Source: Paenibacillus caseinilyticus (GTDB lineage: Bacteria; Bacillota; Bacilli; Paenibacillales; NBRC-103111). From it: a DNA stretch of 64,000 nt. Below, piece by piece: positions 8,769 to 15,612 of this stretch. The stretch spans positions 62,001-126,000 of the forward strand of contig NZ_JAQAGY010000004.1 in NCBI RefSeq assembly GCF_027533645.1, read 5' to 3'. The stretch's first letter is position 1; the number at the start of each line of letters is the position of its first letter. The notes beneath the pieces were generated by a model. It did not search any database. It was not told the origin of the DNA and saw nothing but the letters and a program-made list of their open reading frames with translations. The position numbers were made by a program, and so were the translations under genes.

Positions 8769-9326
8769 TCAGCCACCTACTGTGTTCACCTTGCCGCAGG
8801 CTTCCTCTTCCTCATGGGAATCATGGAAGGCACCCAGCTCCGGCATCTCCATGACATCAGAGATCGCAATCACAAAGCCGACACCGACGAATCGGCTGGC
8901 CTCCGCCTGCGCCCGCTCGACGCCCGCTTCCTCAAACTTCGCGGCCACCGTATCGTGGATCATCCGGTATTGCCTTCTGACATGCTCCCGGATCTTTGGC
9001 TCCGCTACGGCATGAGCCTGCATCGCTAGCAAGATTTCGCTGCGGTGGGCCTCCATTATCCGGTTGAATACGCAGCCCATCGCATGCTTCAGCCGCTCCG
9101 GCGTTTCATCCACCCCGGCGAAGGCTTCTTTGATTCGGGAGCAGGCCCTGCCGATGACCGCTTTGAACAGTTCTTCCTTGTTCGCAAAAAAATGGAATAC
9201 ATACGGCTGCGTGACGCCGGCCGCTTTGGCGATTTGGCCGGTCGTCGTCTTGTAGTACCCGTTTTCTGCAAAAATGGCTACCGCGCTTTCGATAATCCGT
9301 TCCTTTTTGTCCTCCCGCACAGCCAT
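8769..9326 (-). CDS. TetR family regulator at the end of the type II PKS operon
   Basis: A 185-residue TetR protein. Its N-terminal helix-turn-helix (IIESAVAIFAENGYYKTTTG, then IAKAAGVTQPYVFHFFANKE) is followed by a helical effector domain. It starts 37 bases after the KS-like gene, in the same direction and before a terminator, so it is the last gene of that operon. The ribosome binding site is weak (GAAGGG, 15 or more bases away), suggesting low or coupled translation. It is a candidate for sensing the product or an intermediate. It is unlikely to be the activator implied by the two shared promoters, because TetR proteins mostly repress. The C-terminus carries an odd EEEEACGK stretch. Confidence 0.85.
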   Translation of the reverse strand: MAVREDKKERIIESAVAIFAENGYYKTTTGQIAKAAGVTQPYVFHFFANKEELFKAVIGRACSRIKEAFAGVDETPERLKHAMGCVFNRIMEAHRSEILLAMQAHAVAEPKIREHVRRQYRMIHDTVAAKFEEAGVERAQAEASRFVGVGFVIAISDVMEMPELGAFHDSHEEEEACGKVNTVGG

Positions 9327-9363
9327 GGCTTATACTTCATTCCCTTCCGTTCGGTACAGCCGG

Positions 9364-10575
9364 CTAGCGGATCACCACCGCGCTGACGGTGCCGGAGAGA
9401 TCCTGCGCGGTCAGCACAGCCGGCCGCCGGCCGCCGCTCTCCCTCCGCGCCGGCTGTACCGAGAGGCCCATCGGCGGCAGAGCCGGGACCGTCACCCGGG
9501 CACCGGCTGTAGCTGGGACGATCCCGGAGACCTGCGACCGCACAGCCGCGAAGAGCTGGAACAAGCCGCCTGCACCGCCGGTCTCGCCGGTGACCCCTTT
9601 GACAGCGCAGACCGGCGTCTGCATGCCGCCGAAGAGGGAATGCAGCGCCTCGGCTTCCGGCCCGTCCAGTGCAGCCAGCCCGCCGGCGCCGGAGACCACG
9701 AGTCCCACCTCGCGCAGGTCCGCCTCGGCCTTGCCCAGCGCTTCGCCGACCACCCGCGTCAAGCTATGCTCCCGCTTAGCTGCCGTCCGGCCCGCGGCAC
9801 AGCCGGAGGTCCAGGAAGCCAGCTGCGCCTGGATCCGGGCTCCGCGCCCCTCCGCGAAGGAACGCCGCTCCAGCATGACGGCGACGGCTCCTTCGCCGGG
9901 GGTGATCCCCCGGCTGAAGGCGTCGAAAGGCCTGCCGGTTTCTTCGGAGGGAACGGCAGGCAGCGCTCCGGCCATCGTATAGATCCCGAGCAGCTGCCGG
10001 CTGAGTTCCTCCGTGCCGCCGACGAGGATACAATCCGCTTTGCCTCTGCGCAGGAGGGTCATTGCATAGCCAAGGGCATCGAGCCCCGCGCAGGCTCCGG
10101 TCGAGATCGTCGTGTTGCAGGCCCTCGCCTGCAGCCGGATCGCCAGCAGGGCGGCCGGTGCATTGACGAGCAGATTCGGCGCTTCCATAGCGGATACCGC
10201 GCGGGGACCTTCCGTCAGCAGCGTCCGGTCGTACAGATCGGCGGTATGCAGGTTCGCATAGTTGCTTCCGACCACGATGCCGAACCGGTCGGGATCCACC
10301 CCGCCGGACGGCAGTCCCGCCTCCTCTACAGCCGCCGCTGCTGCGGCGAGCAGGAAGCGGGAGGCCCGATGGACGAACCGCAGCCCCTTGGTGCCGAGCA
10401 CCGGCACCAAGTCTTCCGGGCGCACGCGGATCGTGCGGTGACCGCTCTCGGCGTCTTCATCACCGGGATTGTAGCGGCCGTTTTGGATCGCGTCCCATAA
10501 CGCATCGCTGTTCAAGCCGAAGGAAGATACGGTACCCATTCCCGTGATCACCACATCGTCTGTCTCTTTGTTCAT
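9364..10575 (-). CDS. Ketosynthase-like protein without catalytic histidines (KS-beta / chain-length-factor type)
   Basis: A 403-residue thiolase-fold protein of the FabF/KS family. The cysteine is kept (STGACAG, near residue 161). The first histidine motif (normally AHGTGT) reads SGAGGLAALDG, and the second (normally GHTxGAAG) reads GETGGAGG, so both catalytic histidines are gone. That fits a non-condensing partner of the preceding complete KS. Classical chain length factors usually lose the cysteine instead, so the pattern is unusual. The start at 10575 has GGGAGG 9 bases upstream and overlaps the KS stop by 4 bases, which implies translational coupling and a 1:1 heterodimer. A role as an acyl-ACP decarboxylase or initiation factor is possible. 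Confidence 0.85.
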   Translation of the reverse strand: MNKETDDVVITGMGTVSSFGLNSDALWDAIQNGRYNPGDEDAESGHRTIRVRPEDLVPVLGTKGLRFVHRASRFLLAAAAAAVEEAGLPSGGVDPDRFGIVVGSNYANLHTADLYDRTLLTEGPRAVSAMEAPNLLVNAPAALLAIRLQARACNTTISTGACAGLDALGYAMTLLRRGKADCILVGGTEELSRQLLGIYTMAGALPAVPSEETGRPFDAFSRGITPGEGAVAVMLERRSFAEGRGARIQAQLASWTSGCAAGRTAAKREHSLTRVVGEALGKAEADLREVGLVVSGAGGLAALDGPEAEALHSLFGGMQTPVCAVKGVTGETGGAGGLFQLFAAVRSQVSGIVPATAGARVTVPALPPMGLSVQPARRESGGRRPAVLTAQDLSGTVSAVVIR

Positions 10576-11801
10576 TCGGAAGCACCTCCCAGCAGGATCG
10601 TCGAGATATTGCCTCCGAAGGCGAAGGCATTGCTCATAGCCACGGATACCGGCATGCTCTGCGCCGAGCCGGCGACCGTATTCGGCACGCAGTCCGGGTC
10701 GGGCGTCTCCACATTCATCGTTGGCGGGATCACGCCGTGATGGACGGCCAGTGCGCAGGCGACCGCCTCGATGGCGCTGGCGGCTCCCATCGTATGGCCG
10801 AGCATCGATTTGATCGAGCTTACTGGGAGGGTCTCCGCCAGGGGGCCGAAGGTCCGCCTGACAGCGGCCGACTCGGTGGAGTCGTTGGCGCGGGTTCCCG
10901 TGCCGTGGGCGGAGATATAAGAGATGTCGGCGGGCTCCACTCCCGCATCCTCCATCGCCCGGTTCATGGCCAGCATGGCGCCGAGCCCTTCCGGATGAGG
11001 GGCCGTTGCATGGCTGGCGTCGCAGGACAGACCGTACCCGAGCAGCTCCGCATAGATGACGGCGCCCCTCTCCCTCGCCCGATCCAGGTCTTCCAGGATC
11101 AGCGCGGCCGCCCCTTCGCTGACCATCATCCCTTCGCGGTCCAGATCGAAGGGCCGACAGCGCTCAGGCGCAATGGCCCCAAGCCGGTGGAACATGGCGA
11201 AGCAGGTTCGCGAGAGCGCGTCGGAGCCGCCGACGATCGCCGCATCCAGGATACCGTCTTCGATAAGCTCCTTGCCCCATGCAATGGCATAGTTGCCTGC
11301 CGCGCATGCGGTAGGAATCAGGAAGCTGGGGCCTTCGCAGCCGAGTTCCTCGGACACCGCCGACGAGATGCAGGAGTACGGATAATGGGCGCCGAGCCGC
11401 TCATCCGGCATGACGCCGCTGAGCTCCTCGTCATGCTGCTGTTCAAGGATGGTGTGGTTGCCCATGGTCGTACCGATGCAGACGCCGAGCCGTTCCGCCG
11501 GGTAACCGGCGTCCTCGAGCCGGGCATCGTCAGCGGCCATTCTAGCGGCCGCCGCAGCGAGCCGGGAGGTCCGGGAGATGCCGGACGGGTCAATGACTTG
11601 CAGCAGAGCAGCCGGGTCCAGATCTGTCACCTCACCGCCCCGGCTGACCGTGAACACCGAGGTGTCGAAGGCCTGGATCTCGCCGATGCCTTGTTCGCCC
11701 CGGGTGATCGCTTGCCAGAACTTCACTTTCCCCGAGCCTGCGGGGGACAGCACGCCGAGACCGGTGACGGCAATCCGCCGTTTCATGGACGTACCGCTCA
11801 C
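10572..11801 (-). CDS. Beta-ketoacyl-ACP synthase, FabF/KS-alpha type
   Basis: A 409-residue condensing enzyme with a full Cys-His-His triad: PTACAAG near residue 164, SAHGTGT near 298, and SIKSMLGHTMGAAS near 335. It should decarboxylate malonyl-ACP and extend an acyl chain on the neighbouring ACP. The frame opens with GTG at 11801, overlapping the ACP stop as GTGA. An ATG at 11786 starts at the canonical MKRRIAVTG and is an alternative. Neither has a strong ribosome binding site, so coupled translation from the ACP is likely. With the following KS-like gene it forms a KS-alpha/KS-beta pair, the core of a type II PKS, rather than a lone fatty acid synthase gene. Confidence 0.92.
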   Translation of the reverse strand: MSGTSMKRRIAVTGLGVLSPAGSGKVKFWQAITRGEQGIGEIQAFDTSVFTVSRGGEVTDLDPAALLQVIDPSGISRTSRLAAAAARMAADDARLEDAGYPAERLGVCIGTTMGNHTILEQQHDEELSGVMPDERLGAHYPYSCISSAVSEELGCEGPSFLIPTACAAGNYAIAWGKELIEDGILDAAIVGGSDALSRTCFAMFHRLGAIAPERCRPFDLDREGMMVSEGAAALILEDLDRARERGAVIYAELLGYGLSCDASHATAPHPEGLGAMLAMNRAMEDAGVEPADISYISAHGTGTRANDSTESAAVRRTFGPLAETLPVSSIKSMLGHTMGAASAIEAVACALAVHHGVIPPTMNVETPDPDCVPNTVAGSAQSMPVSVAMSNAFAFGGNISTILLGGASE

Positions 11802-12076
11802 GCTATGATGGAAGCCGAAGCTGCCGGGGCGCCGCTCTGATCCGCAAGCAGTTCATAGATCCGGTTCGCCGTGCGTTCGAGATCTACGAATTCGGGCAGG
11901 GCGGATTCTGGAATGACGATGTTCATCTTACGCTCGATCTGCGCAATAATCTCGATGGTCATCATGGAATCGATGCCGAGGTCCCGGTTAAAGTCGTCGC
12001 TGTCCGCAAACTCGTTGATCTCTACCAGGTCCGCGATGATTTCCCTAAGCTGGCTCTTTACTTCTTCGTGTGTCAC
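11798..12076 (-). CDS. Acyl carrier protein
   Basis: A 92-residue carrier protein. The phosphopantetheine serine is in DLGIDSMMTIEI, and the flanking helices (LREIIADLVEI, IYELLADQ) have the normal ACP layout. I choose the GTG at 12076 because GGAGG stands 8 bases upstream. The ATG at 12091 lies within that signal, and the much longer frame (to 12550) overlaps the ketoreductase gene in another frame. The tail GAPAASASIIA is unusually long and alanine-rich. Its place between the ketoreductase and the KS pair makes it the carrier for the type II polyketide chain. The DSMM motif also occurs in the ACP of the type I PKS in this cluster. Confidence 0.9.
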   Translation of the reverse strand: MTHEEVKSQLREIIADLVEINEFADSDDFNRDLGIDSMMTIEIIAQIERKMNIVIPESALPEFVDLERTANRIYELLADQSGAPAASASIIA

Positions 12077-12123
12077 GCTGCATTCCTCCATTTGGTTAAT
12101 GACTTCCGCTGCGGGCGGGTCTT

Positions 12124-12855
12124 CTAAGAGCTGAGCCCTCCGTCCACGACCAGGACCGTGCCGGTCACATAGCCGGCACGCGGGGACAGGAGGAAGCTGA
12201 CGGCATGGGCCACGTCCTCCGCCCTCCCCGCTTTTCCCATAGGAATGGACGAGAGTGCCTGATTCCTTGCTTCCTCTTTCATAGCCTCCCACATGTCCGT
12301 CTCGATATAGCCGGGGGCCACGGCATTGACCGTGATCCCGTACCGGGCGGTTTCCTTGGACAGGGAGCGGACGAAGCCGATCTGCCCCGCCTTGGCGGCG
12401 GAATAGTTGGTCTGCCCGGCGCTGCCCGACAGGCCGCTCACCGACGTCATGCAGACGATCCGGCCGGCTTTTTGCTTCACAAAATCGTAGATGGCCGCAC
12501 GGGCGTAATTGTATGTACCCTTGAGATTGATACGCAGGACTTCGTCCCATTCCTCTTCCTGCATCAGGAACAGGGGCTTGTCCCGGGTGATCCCCGCATT
12601 GATGACCAGGCCGTCCAGCGCGCCGAAGGCTTCCCTGACGTGAGTCACCGCATCGCGAGCCTGCTGCAGGTCTTCCGCATCCGCTTGGATAGCCAGCACC
12701 TGGTCCCCGTACCGGGCCTTGAGCTCCTCTGCGGCCTCACTGCTGCTGCGGTAGGTGAAGGCGACCCGGGCCCCGGAGCGCAGGAGCTCCTCCGTCACCG
12801 CTCTGCCGATTCCCCGGGTTCCCCCGGTAACCAAATAACATCGGTCCGTATGCAC
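12124..12855 (-). CDS. FabG-like 3-oxoacyl-ACP reductase
   Basis: A 243-residue SDR of the FabG group, which reduces beta-ketoacyl-ACP to beta-hydroxyacyl-ACP with NADPH. Motifs are GGTRGIGRA near residue 11, INAGITRD near 86, the Ser in SVSGLSGS, and the catalytic YSAAKAG near 150, with the C-terminal VTGTVLVVDGG of FabG proteins. The start is the GTG at 12855, which has GGGAG 8 bases upstream. It lies 13 bases after the CrtI-like gene and 47 bases before the ACP start. In this operon it provides the reducing step of the type II PKS. No dedicated dehydratase or enoyl reductase gene is present, so the chain may stay hydroxylated or use the PKS DH or the FAD enzyme. Confidence 0.9.
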   Translation of the reverse strand: MHTDRCYLVTGGTRGIGRAVTEELLRSGARVAFTYRSSSEAAEELKARYGDQVLAIQADAEDLQQARDAVTHVREAFGALDGLVINAGITRDKPLFLMQEEEWDEVLRINLKGTYNYARAAIYDFVKQKAGRIVCMTSVSGLSGSAGQTNYSAAKAGQIGFVRSLSKETARYGITVNAVAPGYIETDMWEAMKEEARNQALSSIPMGKAGRAEDVAHAVSFLLSPRAGYVTGTVLVVDGGLSS

Positions 12856-12868
12856 GATTATGTCTCCC

Positions 12869-14329
12869 TTAGACCCGCACGCCCATCAGCTGCTTGGCCA
12901 GATTATGTCCGCCCGAGACCACGCCGCTGTAGCCCGCTCCCGGACGGCTCCAGGCGCCGACCAGATACAGTCCTTCGATCGGCGTGGTCTGCGACAATCC
13001 CTTGGTGAGCGCCTGCTCTACCGTAGGGGCTGCTCCGTAGATGGCCCCCTGCGGATGATTCGTATACCGGACCACCGTCCGCGGCGTGGCCAGCTCCATA
13101 TGCTCCATCCGGCCGCTGATGCCCGGATACAGCGATTCCAGCCGCTCCAGATACAGGGCGAGAAACTGTTCTTTCTTCGCTTTATAGGCTGCATCGTCCA
13201 GCCCGGTCCAGCCCTCTGCCCCGCACAGCTGCATCACGGTCAAGGTCGTCACGGGCTGCGGCTGATAGCCGGGAGCGATATTCTCGTATGCCGTGATGCA
13301 TAGAGGCATCGCTTCGTACTGTTCCGCCCGGATCGTTTCCCCGATCGTATTGAGGTCGTAGGACGGATTGAGGAAAATCTCGTGGTGCGTCTCGCCGTAT
13401 TCTTCGCGCAGACTCCCCCGCATGATGAGGTAAGCCTGAAGGCACGAATAGCTGGGCTGGAGCCTGCGGACCTTGTCCCGGTAGGCAGCGGGCACGGTGC
13501 CCGGGTCGGAGATCCGCGAGAGGGTCTGGCCCGGGTGAATATTGGAGATCACGAGATCCGCCGGATAGTGATTCCCCCGCTTCGTCCGCACGCCGTCCAC
13601 CCGGCCTCCCCCGACCGAGATCTCTTCGACTTCCTCCCGGGTGATGACCCGGCCGCCGTTCTCCTCGATGATGCTCTTCAGCGCATCGGAGATCCGCTGG
13701 GACCGCCCCTGCGGGTAGTAGCCGCCGAAGTGATGGTAATCGGTCCAGGCGTACGCGAAGTAGACCGCGGACAGCTCGGACGGCTGAAGTCCGAAGTAGA
13801 CCCAGAACTGGGCCAGCATGCTCTGCAGCTCCTTCGATGCGGTGAAGCGTTCCATCATCTCCTGCAGGGAGCAATCCTTGTAAGCGATGATGGTTGAAGG
13901 TTTGCGGGAATGGTAGTGAATCATCTCTTCCCGTATGTCGGCGCAGGTGCGGAAGAAGCCGTCGATGGCCTCGCTCTCCTGCGGGAACAAGCGGTGCAGG
14001 GTATCCCGGTAAGCGGGCAGATCGCCGGACACGGAGAGATCATGCTCCGGGAATACCGCGCGGTACAGGTTCTCGGCCCGGTGGAACTCCACCCTCTCGA
14101 ACAGGCCCAGTTCTTTGAAGATTTGCCCCACCCTGCCCCCTTCGGCAAGTCCGCTCAAACAGTGCAGGGAGACATCGAACTCCCAGGGCCTGCGGCGGAA
14201 GGAGGTGGCGAACCCCCCGTGGACGTAGTGCCTCTCCAATACGGTTACGTTATTGCTGCCTTCCATGGACAAGTAAGCGCCGGTCACAAGCCCTCCCAGG
14301 CCTGAACCAATGATGATCACATCCTGCAT
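12869..14329 (-). CDS. CrtI-like FAD-dependent oxidoreductase (phytoene desaturase family)
   Basis: A protein of about 486 residues of the amine-oxidase/phytoene desaturase superfamily. The N-terminal FAD-binding loop is IIGSGLGGLVTGAYL followed by VLERHYVHGG. The C-terminal GLYLVGAWSRPGAGYSGVV is the second flavin-contact motif. Family members desaturate, saturate or isomerise long carbon chains. Here it heads an operon with KR, ACP and KS genes, so a carrier-bound polyketide is a plausible substrate; carotenoid synthesis is unlikely because no prenyl or phytoene synthase is nearby. The frame opens at 14398, but that ATG lies inside the proposed -10 element. I therefore use the ATG at 14329, which begins just before the Rossmann fold; its GGGAGG is rather far away, at 11 bases. 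Confidence 0.85.
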   Translation of the reverse strand: MQDVIIIGSGLGGLVTGAYLSMEGSNNVTVLERHYVHGGFATSFRRRPWEFDVSLHCLSGLAEGGRVGQIFKELGLFERVEFHRAENLYRAVFPEHDLSVSGDLPAYRDTLHRLFPQESEAIDGFFRTCADIREEMIHYHSRKPSTIIAYKDCSLQEMMERFTASKELQSMLAQFWVYFGLQPSELSAVYFAYAWTDYHHFGGYYPQGRSQRISDALKSIIEENGGRVITREEVEEISVGGGRVDGVRTKRGNHYPADLVISNIHPGQTLSRISDPGTVPAAYRDKVRRLQPSYSCLQAYLIMRGSLREEYGETHHEIFLNPSYDLNTIGETIRAEQYEAMPLCITAYENIAPGYQPQPVTTLTVMQLCGAEGWTGLDDAAYKAKKEQFLALYLERLESLYPGISGRMEHMELATPRTVVRYTNHPQGAIYGAAPTVEQALTKGLSQTTPIEGLYLVGAWSRPGAGYSGVVSGGHNLAKQLMGVRV

Positions 14330-14393
14330 ACCGAAGTTAGCCTCCCGGAGGTTCGATCGCTGCTTATTCGCAGCATTCCACATTTTCATTCCA

Positions 14394-14441
14394 AGCATAG
14401 CGAAAGAGCGCGATGGGCTCCATATCCCAAATGGGATAGAT
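14394..14441 (-). promoter_or_regulatory. Promoter P1 with 20-bp palindromic activator-type site
   Basis: Read on the minus strand, ATCTATCCCATTTGGGATAT (14441-14422) is followed by 22 bases and then TATGCTT with a TATGCT -10 (14399-14394). The same 20 bases, the same 22-base spacing and the same TATGCTT occur at 37672-37625. The palindrome core TATCCCA-TT-TGGGATA is centred about 43 bases before the expected transcript start, the position used by activators that overlap the -35 region. No recognisable -35 hexamer is present. The site overlaps the last base of the MauD-like gene, so the CrtI-like operon has its own promoter. Confidence 0.75.
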
Positions 14442-15037
14442 TATCCCGCGGACGTCACGGCGACGGAGCCCGGGTACTGCGGCTTGGGCTCGGCATGGCT
14501 GACGTCAAGCGCATCGGCGTCGAGCAGCCCCCGCAGATCCTCCATATTCTCGCAGAGTCCCTTGCGGCGTACCCGGCCATCCGCGTCCGCGTAGTAAGCG
14601 AAGGCCGCGAGCTTGGAACGCATGAGCTCGAACAGCTCTTTGCCTGGAAGCAGCTCCCCTTGGACCGGATGGGTTCGGAGCATCGCTTCGAACTTCGCCG
14701 CGCTGCCGTAGCCGATCAGGACAAAATTAACCTGGTCGTGGTACTTCGCGTAGGCGGCATTCCAGTGCGGCAGCATCGCCTTGCAGCGTTTGCAGCCTGG
14801 CGCCACGAAGCCGATCAGCGTAGGCTTGCCGGATAGGCTCTCCTTGGTGAGGGTGCGGCCGGAAGTCATCGACTTGGCCTCGAATGCCGGCAGCTCTCCG
14901 CCTTCACGAATGCCGGCGTTCGACATGGCCTGCATATAGACCACATTCAGCGAGCGGATCATGACGACGAGGAAGAAAATGATGGGAATCTGCAGCAGCC
15001 ATAAAGCGATCACGGAATAAAACAAAAATGAATTCAT
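14441..15037 (-). CDS. MauD/TlpA-like membrane-anchored thiol-disulfide oxidoreductase
   Basis: A 198-residue protein with one N-terminal membrane helix (residues about 4-27, WLLQIPIIFFLVVMI) and a thioredoxin-fold domain expected on the outer face. The redox site is GFVAPGCKRCKAM, a CxxC motif near residue 82. The layout, and the MauE-type gene directly upstream, match MauD-type partners, which exchange thiols and disulfides. A start at 15037 is supported by AGGGGG 6-7 bases upstream. It is the last gene of the PKS/NRPS operon. Likely roles are forming or reducing a disulfide in the peptide product, or keeping the system's thiols in the right state. Confidence 0.82.
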   Translation of the reverse strand: MNSFLFYSVIALWLLQIPIIFFLVVMIRSLNVVYMQAMSNAGIREGGELPAFEAKSMTSGRTLTKESLSGKPTLIGFVAPGCKRCKAMLPHWNAAYAKYHDQVNFVLIGYGSAAKFEAMLRTHPVQGELLPGKELFELMRSKLAAFAYYADADGRVRRKGLCENMEDLRGLLDADALDVSHAEPKPQYPGSVAVTSAG

Positions 15038-15092
15038 GGGATACCCCCCTAGCGTGTTGGGAATTTGGTTAAAACCGTTTCATGCTTTCGCT

Positions 15093-15605
15093 CTAAAAAA
15101 GCTTCATGTTCTCCTGATAATAATTCCAGATCATCTGCAGGAGGAAAAACACCAGTGCGAGGAGCAGCCCCAGCGTGATGGAGGGCCAGCTGAGGCGCAT
15201 GGCTTCCTCCGGGAACAGCAGCAGCGTAACAAGCAGCAGAAGCAGCAGCACGATCTTCACAAGTGTGAAGCCATCCGCTTTGGATTCCATCCATTTCCCG
15301 TAGCATCCGCAGGAGACCTCGCGTCCGCTGAGGATCACGGCGAGTACGGCGCCGCCGAAGCTGGCGAGCAGGGCGAGCAGCAGCGAGGCCCCCGCGATCC
15401 GGGTGACGGGAAAGAGCAGCATGAGGGCGCCTGCGATCTCGAGAAAAGGCGTCAATACGCCATACACGGCTGACAGCCGCCGGGGCAGCACTTCATAGTC
15501 GGCTGCGAGCTGAAGGAAAGCGGACAGATCCCTCAGCTTCATGACCGCCGACAAGAGGAAGATGATCACAAGCCCCATTTGAATCGTAGCTAATCCGGTA
15601 TCCAT
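15093..15605 (-). CDS. MauE/DoxX-like integral membrane redox protein
   Basis: A 170-residue protein with about four membrane helices (QMGLVIIFLLSAVMKLRD, LEIAGALMLLFPV, ASLLLALLASFGGAVLAVIL, LVKIVLLLLLLVTLLLF) and the conserved SCGCYGKW motif near residue 98. This resembles the MauE family (DoxX-like), which passes electrons to or from a MauD-type thioredoxin. AGGAG lies 10 bases before the ATG at 15605, and the start is only 8 bases from the NRPS stop codon, so it belongs to the NRPS operon. Its usual partner, MauD, is the next gene. The family was named from methylamine dehydrogenase maturation, but no such enzyme is encoded here. Confidence 0.85.
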   Translation of the reverse strand: MDTGLATIQMGLVIIFLLSAVMKLRDLSAFLQLAADYEVLPRRLSAVYGVLTPFLEIAGALMLLFPVTRIAGASLLLALLASFGGAVLAVILSGREVSCGCYGKWMESKADGFTLVKIVLLLLLLVTLLLFPEEAMRLSWPSITLGLLLALVFFLLQMIWNYYQENMKLF

Positions 15606-15612
15606 TCAGGTA

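Noticed and set aside
9364-11801. Reading the KS pair as ordinary fatty acid synthase genes (fabF duplicates)
   Set aside because: The second protein lacks both catalytic histidines, the genes overlap, and the operon carries its own ACP, KR and FAD enzyme under the cluster promoter. A housekeeping role is unlikely, though phylogeny should confirm this.
12092-12550. Longer version of the ACP gene starting at 12550
   Set aside because: The extra N-terminal part overlaps the FabG-like gene in another frame and is arginine-rich nonsense. A GTG at 12076 with GGAGG 8 bases upstream gives a normal-sized ACP.
14330-14398. N-terminal extension of the CrtI-like protein from the ATG at 14398
   Set aside because: That ATG lies within the conserved TATGCTT -10 element shared with the PKS promoter, so it should not be in the transcript, and the family fold begins at 14329.
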